The notes beneath the pieces are model-generated. The model was not told the origin of the DNA and did no database searches. It saw nothing but the letters and a program-made list of their open reading frames with translations. Below, piece after piece: positions 31,975-45,518 of a stretch of DNA of 64,000 nucleotides (position 1 is its first letter; each line of letters starts with the position of its first letter). Source of the stretch: Rhizaria sp. SCN 62-66 (lineage: Eukaryota; Rhizaria, unplaced); NCBI GenBank assembly GCA_001724265.1, contig MEDY01000073.1:1-64000 (forward strand), given 5' to 3'. A program made the translations under genes and the position numbers.

Positions 31975-34900
31975 TTAGAAGTTAAAGTCAAAGACGGGCG
32001 CCTCGGGGATGTCGGTGAGCGACGCGCGCGCACCGCCGCCGACTGCCGCGGCGGGCGTGGCCATGACCGGTGCGGCAGCCACGGGGGACGCGACGGAGCT
32101 GGCGCCGGCGTCGGCGCCCGCGCCGGAGGCGGCCGCGGAGGCCGAGGCGGAGGAGGACGTGGTGGAGGACCCGTCGACGCCAACCTCGGTGGTGTCGCGG
32201 CGTGTTGAGTCGCGGAAGAAGACGCGCGCGCCGGTGAAGGAGAAGGACAGGAGCTCGAACTCAACGAGCACGGCCTCGATGCGCTTGATCGACAGCTGCG
32301 CATGCTCGACGTCGAAGGCCTTGTTGCGCGCGCGCTGCGCCGCGGTGATGTCGGCCTCGAGCGCGGCCTTCTGCGCCGTGAGCGCGTTGTGAGCGGACTC
32401 GAACCAATGCAGCGAGTCGAACTCGGCGTCCTGGTCGAGCAGGCGCAGGATGTAGGCGACACCGAGGGCGAAACCGTCGTCGGTGAAGCCGGCCTCGTTG
32501 CGGCCCGAGCGCTTGTGCAGCTTTTCCTTCTTACCCAGCATGGCCTCGACGAAAGAGATCGTCACGGCGGGCACGATAGCGTAGAAGGAGCGCACGTGAA
32601 GCTGGTCGTCGCCGCGGAAGACCTGGGAGAAGACCTCGACGAGCATGAGGAAGTACTCGGAGCCGACCGAGGCGTTGTCGATGAGGTCCGTCACCACGGC
32701 GTCAAAGTTGGCCGCCGCGGCGACGGTGTCGGCCGACAGGCGCGAGGCCTCGGCGAGCGGCTTGACCTCGGTGTTCTGCGTCAGGTCAGGAATAAACTGC
32801 AGCGCAGAGGAGCCGTAGTGGAGCCCACCGGAGCGGACCATGCGGACGTAGCCCATGGCGTTGCCGATCTCGGTGATTTGCTGGCGGAACTGGTCCAGGT
32901 ATGTCACACCGGCCTCGGTCACGCCGTGCTTGCGCATGTCGCGGATGAACCGCTCGGCCTGCGCGTATGGGTAGTGGTTGTCCTTGGTGTCGATGCGGTG
33001 CTGGCGGAAGGCGCGGATGTCGCGCAGCAGCGGCGACTTGACGTGGTCGTCGAAAAGGAACTCGCTGAAGAGCAGGAACTTGCGGTACAGGAACTGGTAC
33101 GTGATGTTGACCGTGGTGTTCATGATACCCGTGCCATGCGTGCGGATCGAGGCCGCGATGTGGGCGACATCGATGACGTTGAGGTGCTTCTGGTCCACGG
33201 CACGCTCGATGAAGACCTGCGTGTTCATGTTGTAGTTGTAGCGCGCGACGAAGATGTGCACGTTGCGCATGATCTCGAGCACGTCGAGCGACTCGGAGTA
33301 GTGCGCCGCGCCGGGCAGGTGCGTGTCGCCGAGGTTGAGGCCGAACTTCTCGCGGGCCAAAGCGCGCATGTCGGCGTACGTCTTGGAGTCGTGCAGCGCG
33401 ACCGTGTTGTGGTCGTAGAAGACGGCGTCGAGATAGCGCGTGACCTGCTCCTTGACGTCGATGAGCTTGCCGAACACGCGCACAGGCTTGATGTCCAGCA
33501 CCTTGGTCCAATCCTTGCCCTCGGTCTGCTGCCGCAGCGACTCCTGCTGCAGCACCACTGAGTGGAGGTCCAGACGCAGGTCCGTTTCGATTTGCCGTGC
33601 CAGGGGCGTGATGAAGCCGTCGCGGAACGAATCGTTGGCCTCGCGCTCGTAGGCCGCCACCAGCGCCGCACCCTGCGCCGGGGTCACCGAGGACGCCGCC
33701 AGGAAGCGGGAGCAGTCGCGGAGCGCGGAGAAGACGTACTGGAGGCGCGAGGCGTGCTCGGGCGGGGAGTTGAAGAGGTCCTTGATGATGGCGGGGACGA
33801 GGTTGGAGACCCAGTACATGAAGGAGCAGTCGCAGTTGGCGGCGAGCTGATGCTGGAACGACGACAGACGCTCGATCTTCCAGACCTGGTAGCGCACTTC
33901 CTCCTCGAAGTTGGTCTTGAGCAGCATCTTGATCTGCGACGTCGCCAGAGCGAGCTGCAACACGGCCTTGCGTGCGGGCGAAGGCGGCAGCTCGAGCATG
34001 TCGAGTGACAGCGACAGAGCGGCGAAGACGTCGGCCTTGGTGTCATTGAGCTTGCTCTGCGACGGGTCGCGCTTCTCCAGCTTGGCGCGCAGCGGGCGCA
34101 GGATCTTCTTGAGGGTGAAGGCGGCCTGTCCCAGCATCTGGTTGATGTTGTCCGCGATCATCGCAGTGCGGCGGCGGTACGTGTGCTGGATCGACTTAAG
34201 CAGCTCGACGCACATGGCCAGCGCGCGCACGTTCTTGAGCTGGAATGGCACGGCCAGTGACAGGTGCATGTGGATCGACGTCAGCACCATGTTGCGGATC
34301 TGGTTCGCCAACAGCACGCCGTGCAACAGCAGCTTGGCGCGCGCGTTAAGGAGCGCGCCTGCGTTGTGCTCCTGCGACGCCAACAGCTCCGACTCCATGC
34401 GCACCATCCACACGCACATCTGCAAGTACAGCTCGTGCGTCTTGCCCGCGAACTCCTCATCCAGCGTCGCCAGGAACGCGCGGCGCGACGCCACCACGGC
34501 GTTCGCCGCCGGCTTCAGCGACACTGACTCGGGCACAGGTGCGTAGGTCGCCAAGAAGTCGGCGATGAACCACACAGCGCGGCCGTGCAAAACCACGATT
34601 GGGACTACAATATTGACGGGAAAAGCAAGCGTAAAAGAGAAACAGCGTAAGATTTGAAGGAAAAACAACTACAATACGACACACATCATAGAATACATTT
34701 TTTCTTTTGTTTCGAACACATAACGTACTCTTGGTCTGGAACTCCCAAAGGAGCTTGAAGAGCTTGGGGTCAAGCTTGACGGTGGACTTGAAGACGGCAC
34801 GGTAGAGCGCGTAGAGCGCGGTGAGGTCGACAAACTTGACACGCTCGTACGTCTCCATCTCCTCGCCCAGTCCGGCCTTGAGCCGCAGCATGAAGCGCGC

Positions 34901-36021
34901 GATGGCCTCGTTGAAGGCCTGCGAGAAGACGCGGTTGCCGGCCACAACGGCCAGCGCGGCGGCCTGCGCCGCGGCGGGCAGCGGGGCCGCGGTGGCGCCC
35001 GAGTTGGCCGTCGCCGTGGGGTCGGGCAGCGAGTAGTCCTGCGTGAGCAGCGCGCCGAAGGCTGTGGCGGACATGACCTTTGAGTCGATGTTCATGAGCA
35101 GCTGCTCGAGCACGGCGAGGCGGCCGCCCGTGATGCCGTAGCGCTCGGGGTCCGCGCGCGCGTACTTCATCATGCGCTTGTACGCGGCCCAGGCCTGCGT
35201 GAGCTCGGTGTTGGACTGGATGATCGAGTCGATGGTCACGAGCGCGGTCAGCAGCGCCGCCATGGACTCATACACGCAGTCAAACTCGACCGACTTAAAC
35301 GTCGTGACCCAGAGCTTCATGCGCTCGTGGTACAGGCACGCAAGCTGCGCGACAGTGTTGCGCACGACGGTGTTGGCGCGCGTGAGGAAGTTGCACAGGT
35401 CCTGCAGGAAGGGCAGGTAGTCGCCCATCTGGCGCTCCATCGACACCTTGGGCAGCTTCGGCAGAGGCGGCGACGATGACGAGGACGAGTCAGAGGAGGT
35501 GGTGATGATGTGACCAAACATCGCAAGCGGGCCGTAGTACTTTGTCTCAGCCGTCTGTTTAAGTTCACGCATCTCGTTCGTGAGCACGGCGAAGACGGCG
35601 AGGACCTTGTTGAGTTGAATGTTCTCCGTCTTGATCATGCCAGCGACGTGCGTCGTGTCGAACGGCTCCATGTTGATGCTCAGGATGTCATTCTCACTGT
35701 CCCATGCCTCAGAAATAGTCTCAGAGAGAACTTCGCGGATGGAACCAAGCTTTTTGTTGTAGTCAAGGACGAAGTCCTTCATCATGTTGAGGACATCGCC
35801 TGTAGCACGGAGAGAGGCAAAGGGTGGCGCGAAACGAGGAGTGCGGGAGAGGTTAGGTCGGGTGAGTAAGAATGCAAGGAAAGACAGGTGATACAACAGT
35901 ACGTAAACTACCAACCTCAAGGCGAGAGGTCCGTCATGGGCGTTTCAAACGTGTAATAAACGGCAGATAAATCAGGCTGGAGTGGCGACGTACCCTCAGC
36001 CTCAGCAAGCGCGGACGCCAT
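31975..36021 (-). CDS. WASHC4: WASH complex subunit 4 (SWIP)
   Basis: Three exons (36021-35994, 35799-34729, 34604-31975), introns GTACGT...CAG and GTACGT...TAG, both phase 1; 1242 residues, close to the usual ~1170. SWIP is a scaffold of the WASH complex, which activates Arp2/3 on endosomes. Conserved blocks: LIKTEN-like MIKTENIQLNKVLAVFAVL and AETKYYGPL near the N-terminus; the ILHG-type block VVLHGRAVWFIADFL at the start of exon 3; and near the C-terminus GFALGVAYILRLLDQ, EFDSLHWFESA and FELLSFSFTGARVFFR. The first exon encodes only MASALAEAEG and is accepted because its donor is a perfect GTACGT and the frame closes on the exon 2 acceptor. The C-terminal 60 residues are Ala-rich and variable. 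Confidence 0.93.
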
Positions 36022-37120
36022 TGGATATCGCGGTACAGAGAGACAGCCGACGGCGCTCTTAGATAACCCTTAAGAAAGAGTGATAATGCGGGTAACTTGC
36101 GCAGTAACCACAGCAGCTGGAGTCACAGTCGCGAAGCGGGGAGTGGGAACGCGGAGGTAGAAGCTCCGACGAGCGCTGGTTGGCTAGATGGGGATATGAT
36201 TATGAAACAAACGCAAGAGCTAGAACGTGAGCAAGGGTCACGAGTGAAGGAGTCGAATGAAAAAGACATGGGAAATCTAAATAATATAATACAAAACCAT
36301 TTGCTGTGTTCGGAAGCGAGCATATCTCTCCCGCTTAGGTGCGACGTCACCCCTTCGGCCAAGGGAGGAGCAACATGCTGGTGGCGGCCGCACTCGATCG
36401 GAGCCCAGGACCGAAAAAATGAGGCAAAAGGTGAGAGGACCACTGAACCTTTATCGCGACAATTCGTCATGACCGATCAGATTGAAGTGGTGAAAAGTGT
36501 ACTATTTCTTTATTTGTTAGCAACTCGAGACGCCGTTGTTGTCCGGCATACCAGGTAATTCTGGTCTGTTACATTGGACGTAAGAGTATATGTACATGTA
36601 CAACGTTTGCGCGTTGTAGCGCGTCAATATATGAGCATCTTCAGAGCTGGTAGAAGTGTAAACTTGCCGATAGTAAATCGATAATAAAACAAAATACGAA
36701 GTCAAAAACCGGAAATCCGGTTGGGGAGGCGACAACGGGAGTATTGCAACGAGCATCACAGGGAGAGTATTGTGTAACAAATAAGAGAAGTAAACGAGTA
36801 AGAGCAACATGAAGAACACGGCGACATAAGGACAGACAAGGTTAGCACACCGCGGTGACTGTGACAACATTAGCAGTAACAGTGACAAACAGAAAGTGCA
36901 GCAAAAACATTAAAAAAAATGGAACCGCAAATCAGAGTCCACCCGCAAAGCACAAACATAATGTCTGTCGGGGGGATAGTTGTTATAGTCGAACAAATCA
37001 GAGGTGCAGAACTAAAAACAAACGAAACTTAACACAAAAACACGAACTTCAATGTTGTGCGTGGAGCTGCGGAATCCGCTGTGGCTTGAGCTTTGGTAAT
37101 CGCAACAGCTCGTTGCAGAC
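36022..37120. promoter_or_regulatory. Tandem intergenic region (RhoGAP 3' / WASHC4 5')
   Basis: 1.1 kb of AT-rich DNA between two minus-strand genes. It should hold the WASHC4 promoter and the RhoGAP 3' UTR. Several short ORFs (for example 36097-36558 + and 36517-36888 -) lack the codon bias of real genes here and have no recognisable motif. Confidence 0.5.
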
Positions 37121-40100
37121 TCACTCCTTGGGCACAGGCAGCGGTAAGTTGAGCATCGAGGCGCGGCTCGCCACAGCGGCGGCGCCAGCGGGGGCCTGTG
37201 GTAGTGGCGGCGGCGGGGGCGGCACGTCATCGTCGTCCTCTTCTTCGTCGTCGATGATCCCGCCCAGCGGCGCGCCGCGGCCACCGGGGCCGTGGGCAGC
37301 CGAGAAGAGCGACATGAGTGAGTCGGAGTCCGCCTGCGCCGCGCCGGCCGGGGCAGTGGCAGAGCTGACGGTTGCGCTCGCTCTAGAGACAGGGACAGCG
37401 GCGGCCGATGTCTGCTGAGCGGCAGCGGCTCTTGACTTGTTGGCGTTGTTGATCGCGGCAACTCTTTCCGCGACGCTCCCGCGGCCGACGGGGACTGGCA
37501 CCGGCACCGCCACGGGCCCTGTGAAGCCCGTGCTGTTTCTACTGTTGCTGCCGCCCGCAGCACTGCCGCGCTTGCTGGCCGCGGCGGCCGCAGCCGCTTC
37601 GGGCTGGACGAAGACGCCCGCGAGCCCGCCCTGGGTGTGTGAGAGGCGGTGCTGCTCCTTGGCCTTGCGCACTGAGGTGGGGACATCGAACACGGCGTGG
37701 CCGTGTGCGTCCTTGGCCTGCTTCAACGACAGGATGCGGTACGTGTTGACCGGCGCCGAGTCGCCCAGCCGCTCCCACTGCGCCACCGTCACCGAGCCCA
37801 GCCGGTCGCGCCGCCGCGGCGCGCGCGCACCACCGAGCGCAAATACCGCTCCTGGCGCGGCGCCAGGGAGCCCGCCCGTGGTGCTGGAGAAGGACGGCGC
37901 GTTGGCGCGCGAGAACGAAGGCCCGCGCACGAGGTCGAACCCGCCATCGCCGCCAGCGCCGCCGCCGGCCGTGGAGCTGGCGGCGACCGAGTAGGCCGCG
38001 TTGCGCGTTATCGAGGGTGCGAAGCCTTCGCGGCCGCCGCCGATCCCGCCCACGGGCTGCGTCGGGAACAGCGAGGACATGGGCGCGCCCGACGTGCTGA
38101 CGCCGGTGTAGCTGCCGACCATCGGCGCGGAGCCCACCACGAAGCCGAAGGCGTTGCCGGCGCCCGCGGAGCCGTTGGTGGCGCCGCCCGGCGCGGGGAC
38201 GAAGCTGGAGCCCTGCGCGGGCCGCGGCGAGGTGGCGAGAGTGACGCGGCCAACGAGCGTGGCCCCCGGCACGGCGCCCAGCGTCGGGTGCGCGCCCGCG
38301 CCGCCCGGCAGGCCCAGCGCACCACCAGCGGCGCCGTCACCGCCGGCGCCCGGCGCGGCAACCGAGGCCGAGTGCGTGCGCGACTGCAGCGACGCCAGCG
38401 ACAACACTGCGCCGCCGCCGCTGTTGGTGCCGCCGATGGCGATGGGCGCCGACTGAGTGGGGGCGACCGTGGACGCGTTCGAGTACGACACAGGCCGCGT
38501 GGCGATGCCCCCAGAGTTTGTGCCGAACGTGTTGGCGCCGGCGCCTCTGCCGCCATAGATGGGCAGCGGCGTGGCCGCCAGCTGCGGCGCGGCGCCCGCC
38601 TGGTCGCCGCCGCCCCCCGTCGCGGGCGGCGAGGCGTCGGGGGAGGATAGCGGGGCAGCGCTGTTGACGACGACCAGGGGCGTTCTCATGCTGGCGTAGT
38701 TGTAGTTGCCCGAGGGCACGGTGGCGGCCGACACGGCGCGCGCGGGCCGATTCGCGGGCACGGGCGGCGCGGCCGCCGCGCCGAGCGCGGCGCCGAGCCC
38801 CGAGCGCGGGACCACGGAGCCGGGCCGCGTAGGCCGCGCGGGCACGGGCACGGGCGCCGAGGCACCGGGCGCGGAGCCAGGCACGGGCAGCGCCAGCGTC
38901 GGCGAGCGCTGCTTGGGCGAGACGGGCGCGAGCGGCGTGCTCACATCGCCGTCCTCGTCCTCGACGATGGTCTTAATGACCAGCGTGCCGCCGCCCGGCC
39001 GGCCGCCGCCGCTGCTCGTGGCCGCAGCGGACTTGTCTTCTTCGTCGTCGGGATTCGGCGGCAGCGTCGGCAGCGGCAGTAACAGGCTCCCTCGCGCGCT
39101 GCGCGTGTTGCCGCCGTTGGCGTTGCTGCTGCTGATCGGAATGGTCGAGCTGGAGACAGGCACGGAGGCGTCGAAGTAGTTGTCATCCACGGTCGTTCTA
39201 CCGGTGCCGTCAGTGTCGCCGCCAGTGTCTCTCTGGCTCGAGGTCGCGCACGTGGACCCGGGCGCTACAGCGGCGGCGGTTTCGGCGGCGGCGCGGGCGG
39301 CGGCAGCGCGGATTTCGTCCTCCTCGTCATCCTCGTTGTCGCTGCTGTCCGTCGTCGGTGGCGAGTCAAAACGCAGCCCCGATGCGACGGCGGCCTCGGC
39401 GGCGACGGCCGCGGCCGCGGCGGCGTTGAGCGCGGGCGGCGCGTCAACAAGCGTGTCGACGATGCTCTGCGTCAGTAGCCGCACAATGCCCACCGCGGCC
39501 GCAAAGTCGCGGTCATTGCGCGGCGCCGACAGGGCGTCTTTGCTCGTGCTTTTGGCGCTCTTCGACGGTGTGACTGGGCCGTCACCCGCGCCGCTCTCCG
39601 GCGTGGGCGGGTCTTTGCGGAAGATGTAGGGCGCGAGCGCGACCGCGAGCCCGACCATGCCGACGCCGGTGTCCTGCTCGAAAGTGCTGAGGTGCGCGAG
39701 AAAGGCCAGCACGAACTGCAACACGTCGCGCGCGAGCCCGGGGACGCGGGTGAGCAGTTGCGACAGCGCGGCCGCGTCGTCGCCCGAGAAGGCCGCCGTG
39801 AGCTCGCCCTGCAGCGCGACGGGTATCAGCGGCGACGGCAGGTCGCGCAGCCAGCAGCGGAACACCGTCAGCAGCGCCGACAGACTCCAGTCGCTCGGCG
39901 TGAAGCCGCGGTACACGCTGCCGCGCAGGCCCGGCACCCTCGCGGCGCTGGCGCCAGGGGCGAGCGAGGTGCGGTTGGGGCGTGCGGGCATCGCGGGCGG
40001 CTGGCCCCTGGCGGCGGTGCTGGCGCGGATGCTGTTGCTGTTGCTGGGTCTCGCGGCATAGTTGGCGTTGTCGATGGCGCTGATGAGCGCTGCCACTTCG

Positions 40101-41276
40101 GCGGGGTTGGCCTTGGTGCGGAACATGCCACGCGTCTTGCACAGCGCCTCGTTGGTCGACACGTAGTGCACAATCGCGGTCAGGAACAGCGGGGCGCGCG
40201 ACACGGGATCCAGCAGCGCGTCCGCCGCCAGCGCTTCGAGCGAGCGTCCGAACACGGCCTTGCCGCCGCTCCTGCTGTGGCCCTGCTGGGAGGGCGAGAG
40301 CGGGGTGAAGAAGAAGGCGGGGCCGCTGGTGCCGCCGTCGGACGGCGTGGCGGAAACAGCGACCGAGGGCGACGTCGAGCCCGCTGTGAGCGCGGACCCC
40401 GTGGGCAGAGAGGGGCCGTGGCGCGGCGACGGAACCGGCGACGACGAGGGCAGCGGGAACACCTGGGACGCAGAAGTAGGCAGAGAGTGGTTGTCGCGCA
40501 TCTGCGCGCGGAAGTCGGCGCCAGCGTCGTAGAGGTCGTTGAACTGCAGCGCGGCGGCCACCACGGCGGGGTCGTCGCTCTTGGCGTGAAGGTCGAGCTT
40601 CATGCTCGACACCGCGGCGGGCGGCGCAAGCTGGATTGCGAGAGTGAACAGATCGGCCGAGGACGGGTTCAGTTCCTTCGACGTCAGCTGCGTGATCAGG
40701 ATCAAGGCCAGCTCAGAGGACCGCTTTGGGCGCGACGAGAAACGCTTCGGGCGCCCACATGACCGCATGAGGCCCATCTGCTCATTGCCTGCCGCGGCGG
40801 AGGATGACGACTGCGAGGGAGACGAGTTGCCGCCCGAATTGGAGGCTGCGAGATAATCGGGGCTGGAGTCGAAGAGCAAGAGCTCAACGTCACGCGCAGA
40901 GACGCGGTACCTCGGTGCAGAGCCGGGCGGCGATGGAAAAAAAGCAGCGGAGAATGCGCCGATTGCGTCCTTGGCCGTGGTACGGAAGCCTGGCTGTAAG
41001 GACGTGACGAGGCTTTGGAACAGCTCGGTGCACGGCTGCAACGAGCGAGAGCCACCGGCGGCAGTTGTAGCAGCGGCAACCTGCGCGGCAGCAACACCGC
41101 TCATAGCGGCAGCAGAACCCGCGGGGCGGCCGGACATGAGACGAGTGGGCGACACTGATCGGCGGCGCTGTGACGAAGAAGCGATAGGGACTCTGCAGGC
41201 GTTAGTGAGGACAGAAAAGAGCTGATTCAAGATAGTAACAGTCGTTAACTGACCTCTTGAGTGTGAAACCTGGCAT
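37121..41276 (-). CDS. RhoGAP-domain protein
   Basis: Two exons (41276-41254 and 41192-37121), 61-bp intron GTCAGT...CTAAC...CAG; 1364 residues. The RhoGAP domain lies near residues 315-535: FGRSLEALAADAL, VHYVSTNEALCKTRGMFRTKA with the presumed arginine finger in GMFR, then CWLRDLPSPLIPVALQGEL and VGLAVALAPYIFR. RhoGAPs stimulate GTP hydrolysis by Rho-type GTPases and so control actin. A ~50-residue low-complexity insert interrupts the domain after the arginine finger. The long C-terminal half is disordered, rich in Ala, Gly, Pro and Ser, ending with a poly-Pro run. The longest ORF begins with TTG inside the proposed intron, so I use the ATG of the short upstream exon (MPGFTLK), which joins in frame; an internal ATG at 41138 is the alternative start. 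Confidence 0.85.
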
Positions 41277-41758
41277 TCAAATACATAAAATACACATACA
41301 AAATAATTCGGTGAGAGTTACGTCGTACTAGTTGTGGTATGCGTCAATAGGCTTACTGACTGAGATAAAAGTGTCCGGACGCGAATATTGGAGATCATAG
41401 AGCATGTTACAGAAGAGCAGTGTTGATTTAACAGTAGTATCATATATATCCGTCTCGTACAGTTACTAACACAAAGTTCCATTTCGAATTGACGCATGCA
41501 AGTGCGCGTATTTCTTTCTTTGGTGGACGCCTCGTTGGTCATCTCCTCGTCAAATGGTTTGAGGTTGGACTTTCTGACGCGTGCCAGCTGGGTTCCTAAA
41601 AAAACTTCACTTGAAAACGCACGAAACAGCTGCATACACCGTGATCTCCAAATTTCGAGCAGAAATAACAATATATAACTATGTATTAGAAATGGAATCA
41701 AACTAAATGACCATGCGTATGTTAGAGCAATCGTTCTTCGTCCAGTATCCATGTTGTT
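41277..41758. promoter_or_regulatory. Tandem intergenic region (TTLL 3' / RhoGAP 5')
   Basis: 482 bp, AT-rich. Contains the RhoGAP promoter and the TTLL 3' UTR; short ORFs look random. Confidence 0.5.
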
Positions 41759-44700
41759 TTACTTCTTGCCCTTGTCCTGAGAGGCTTCAGCATACACTTC
41801 GTCCGCGGCCTCGATAGCAGCTTCCACGGCCTCGTCCCACCACGCCGTCATCCCGGCCACAATCGCGGTCACGGCACCAAGTTTCCACGCCACGCGCGCG
41901 CCCCCGTCCTCGGTCTCGATCGCAGTCTTGGCTTCCTCGGCGGCCGCCTCTGCCCGTGCCGCTGCCGCCTTGCCCAGAGCGCTCCAGACCGCTTCCGCAG
42001 CCACCGCAGCATCGCTGTCGCCGCCCAAGGCTGCCGCCGCAGCCCGCCCATGCGCACGCGCGTGTGCGCGGCCCAACGCAGCGGCGGTGTCCGCATAGGC
42101 GCGCGGACAGGGCGGGAAGAGCGGCTCCAGCTCGCAGGGCGCGGCCGAGTAACGCAGCGCCGACAGCGCGCGGTTCTTGACCAGCGCGCTCACGGGCGTC
42201 GTCCCGTTGGCGCCCGGGATCACTACGGGACCCGACGGGGACGGGCGCGTCACAGGCGCAGTCTCCGCCACACCAGCCGTTGCTGGCGTCGATTCGCTGT
42301 TCTCAGTCGCGGCGCCGGCGGCGCTGGCTGCGGGCGCGAGCGGCGCGGCGAGCACGGCGCGCGCGAGGGCGGGCTCGCGGTGCATCATCCACGCCGTCGT
42401 GGCCGCAAACACGGCGCCCTTGCCGCGCCTGCGCGTGCGCGGGCACAGCGCAGCAGCCGCAGCCTCGGCCCCGGCCTCGGTGGTGCCCTGCGGCAGCGAG
42501 AGAGTGCGCAGCGCGGCGGCGGTCGCGGCGGCCAGCGAGTCTTGGTTGGGCGGCGCGTCGCTCGCGCTCGCAGACGCAACCGCGGTCGCAGCTGCGGCCT
42601 CAGCTGCAGTCGCTGCAGTCGAGGACACCGGTGTCGAGGACCCAGGCGTCACCGGCTCAGAGCCGGCATCATCCGGGTTAGCGGCACCGGCCGCCGGACC
42701 GGCCGCTGGCTTCGCCTTAGAGGCACAAGCGGCAGCGGCGAACTCGGCGGCCTTGGCGCGGAGCAGGCGCTCCTCGATGCGGAGCGTGTTAAAGACGTCG
42801 TGCAGCACCTTGGGCTTGACCTCTGCGTCGACGGGCGTGGACACCAGCATCGCGGGCGAGCGGTTGATCTCGAGCAGGTGCGGCCGGCCGCGGTCGTCGA
42901 TCAGCACGTCCACACCCAGCAGCTCGTAGCCCCAGATAGGCTCCAGCTCGCCCGCGCCCGCCGCAGCGCTAGCAGAGCTCGCGCCAGCAGCGCCAGCGCC
43001 CGCGCTGACTGAAGACGCAGCAGCTGGGCCACCGCTCGTGCCGTCTGCGGTGTGCGATGGGCTGACACCGTCTTCGTCGTCGTCGCTCGTCTTGTTGACA
43101 GCGTTCACGTCCTTCGCGTCATTCGCGCTGCTGCTGCTACTGCTGCTGCTACAGTTGCCATAGACGGCCGAGGGCGGGTAGTGGGGCCGTTCGAGCACGG
43201 ACATCATCGTCGGCGTCATGGCCATCAGCACCAGGTGCTTGATCTCGGCCCACAGTCGCGGTGGCAGCACGTATGGCGTCGACGCGCGCACGCCGCCCGC
43301 GCCCGCGCCCGCATCCGCATCAGCATCAGCCGCATCGCTCTCGGCCGCCGCCTTCTTGTCGCGCGCGCCGCCAGCGGCCGTGAAGGTGGCGCAGCGCTCG
43401 TCGAGGTAGCGCCAGAGCTCGGACAGCAGCCACTTGGGCCCGCTGGCGCCGTCCGTAGGACGCTCGAAGTCGGCGCGCGTGGCGCCGCGGCCAAGCCCGG
43501 TGCTGGGGCTACTGGCGTCCGCGGTGTCCTTAGCGTTCTTGTCGCCGCCGCCAGAAGCGCCCTGACCAGAGGAACCCTTGCCTGCGTCTTCTGTCTTCTC
43601 AGACGCAGACCCAGCAGCAGCGCTAGCGTTGGCCGGGCTCGCAACAGTCTTCTTGCTGCCCACGTTGGGCATGTTCGCCTTGTTGAGGGTGAAGTTGGTC
43701 AGGTGGCTGTGCGTGTTCTCGAGCCCGCCGGTCTGGTAGGGCACCGAGGCGAAGCGCACGAGGCCGCGTGAGTGGATGTGCAGGCGGAAGGGCCACGCGC
43801 GCTCCAGCAGCACGTACAGCCGCAGGTCGAACTTATGCGCCGGCGCGCCGATCAGAAACGGGTTCGGGATGTAGTTCTGCACAGTGATAAAAAAAAAAAA
43901 CACAAGAAAGCGTACACTTTGATGAGGGAAAATCACGAGTCACAATCCAATAAATGGGATGATCTGAACACATCAACACACAAAACATGTCTGAAAGCGG
44001 AAACTTCCGCGTACCTGCACCACGCAGGTGGGCTTGCCCGCGGCGGCCCACTTGGTCTCAAACACCTCCTTCGAGTCAAACAGGAAGATGCCGAAGCCGC
44101 GCGCTGCCGCGGTCGGCTTGCAGATCCACACGGGTTTCGCGAAGCCGGTCTTGCCTGCCGTGGCAACTGTCGTCGTCGTCGTTGTCGTCGACGCAGCACT
44201 GGTGTTGGTGGCAGCGGCCGCAGCCGCGGCATCAACAGCGGCTGTCATCTGCCGCAGCCCACGCGGGAGAATAAAGGACTGCGGGAAGCCGCGGAAGCCC
44301 TTAAGCAACGCGGGGTTGTTGTGGCGGCGCAGGAGCACGCGCGCCTCGGCCATGCGCAACGCGAGCACGTCCTTGCGGTAGACCGTGGGCAGCGTAACCA
44401 GGTGGTTGAGCATCTGCGAGTGCGCGAGGAAGCCGTTGCTGTAGAGCGCGGGCAGGAAGCCGTAGTCCTCCCACCACAGCGACCACAGCGGCGGCACGGC
44501 GCGGTAGTACTCGAGTGAGCGCGCCGGCCGCTTGCGCTGGTCCGCCGAGCTGCCCGCGCCCACCAGGTGGTTCTGGTCCTCGGACGGGTGCGGGTGGCGC
44601 AAGCTGAGGTCAATCCACCCGCGGCTCTCCAAGAAGCGCTTGACGAAGGCCGTGACCTCTGGCGAGAGGCGGAAGTAGAGCACTCGGGGGTCGTCCGTCA

Positions 44701-44797
44701 CCTCGCGCGCAGCGGCGACGCCGAACGAGGGCGCGGAAGGCTTCGCCGCGCCGACCTTAGCACTGGGCTGCAAGGCCGATTTGGGGAGCGTCGACAT
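41759..44797 (-). CDS. Tubulin-tyrosine-ligase-like (TTLL) amino acid ligase
   Basis: Two exons (44797-44015 and 43876-41759), intron GTACGC...CAG, phase 0; 966 residues. TTLL enzymes are ATP-grasp ligases that add Glu, Gly or Tyr to tubulin. Visible marks in order: YRAVPPLWSLWWEDYG; the nucleotide-binding KPVWICKPTAAARGFGIFLF; across the junction VVQNYIPNPFLI; KFDLRLYVLLERAWPFRLHI; GLVRF; HSHLTNFTLNK; and after a ~190-residue Ala/Ser/Asp-rich insert, WGYELLGVDVLIDDRGRPHLLEINRSP, where EIN carries the metal ligands. The last ~300 residues are Ala-rich and not assigned. The start is the ATG at 44797; the longer ORF start at 44917 lies in AT-rich sequence. The subtype (glutamylase, glycylase or ligase) cannot be told here. 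Confidence 0.92.
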
Positions 44798-45518
44798 GAT
44801 GTAGCGTTGCGAGCGGATGCACCGCGGGTGGGTTATGAAGCGAGCTGTTGTTGGAGTAGCGAGTTGCTGAGACTGATGTGATAACGGAACACTATTAAAT
44901 GATATATAGGGAAACATAATCGGATATTGAGACAGTTTAATTTAAAACACATATATTAAAAACACTATACAAATGCCACTACCACCTTCGTCTGCCAATT
45001 GACGGTCATATGGTGGTCCAATTTCATACCAAAAAGTAGCAGTTCTCAACAGAGCAAGACGCACGACTTCTGCATAAAAAGCAACTCGTTGCGTCTTCAG
45101 CATAATCATACTCAAGTGACTAAAGCAAGTATAAGCCACAACAGAAACGTGTAACTGAATGAGTTGTTCGCGTTTAATATTAACAAGGAACGAATAGCCT
45201 GTATTTTCTTCCTAAAACCCCACAACTAGCTGGTCACACACCTTCCAATTACAAAGTCACATTCAACAACAAACAAGCAAACGTAGCCAAAACAGATAAA
45301 GACTACTCTAAAAAGAAATGTAAAACATAGAGAAAGTAAAGAGCAAAATACACTATCGGCAAGCTAACAGGAGCACCACATATGACGGCGACTCATAACA
45401 TGTAAATAAACGAGCTTTTAACAAGCAAAATTGTAGACACACACAGCAAATAGAAGCAGTCGGTTTGTCGTCAATGACTCCGACTGCAGAGCAGCGACCG
45501 CCGCAGTATATGCGGCGC
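44798..45518. promoter_or_regulatory. Tandem intergenic region (ACC 3' / TTLL 5')
   Basis: 721 bp, AT-rich throughout. Holds the TTLL promoter and the ACC 3' UTR. No gene or RNA recognised. Confidence 0.5.

Noticed and set aside
36517-36888. 123-codon hydrophobic minus-strand ORF
   Set aside because: AT-rich codons and hydrophobic bias follow from base composition; no membrane-protein family recognised and it lies in a likely UTR/promoter.
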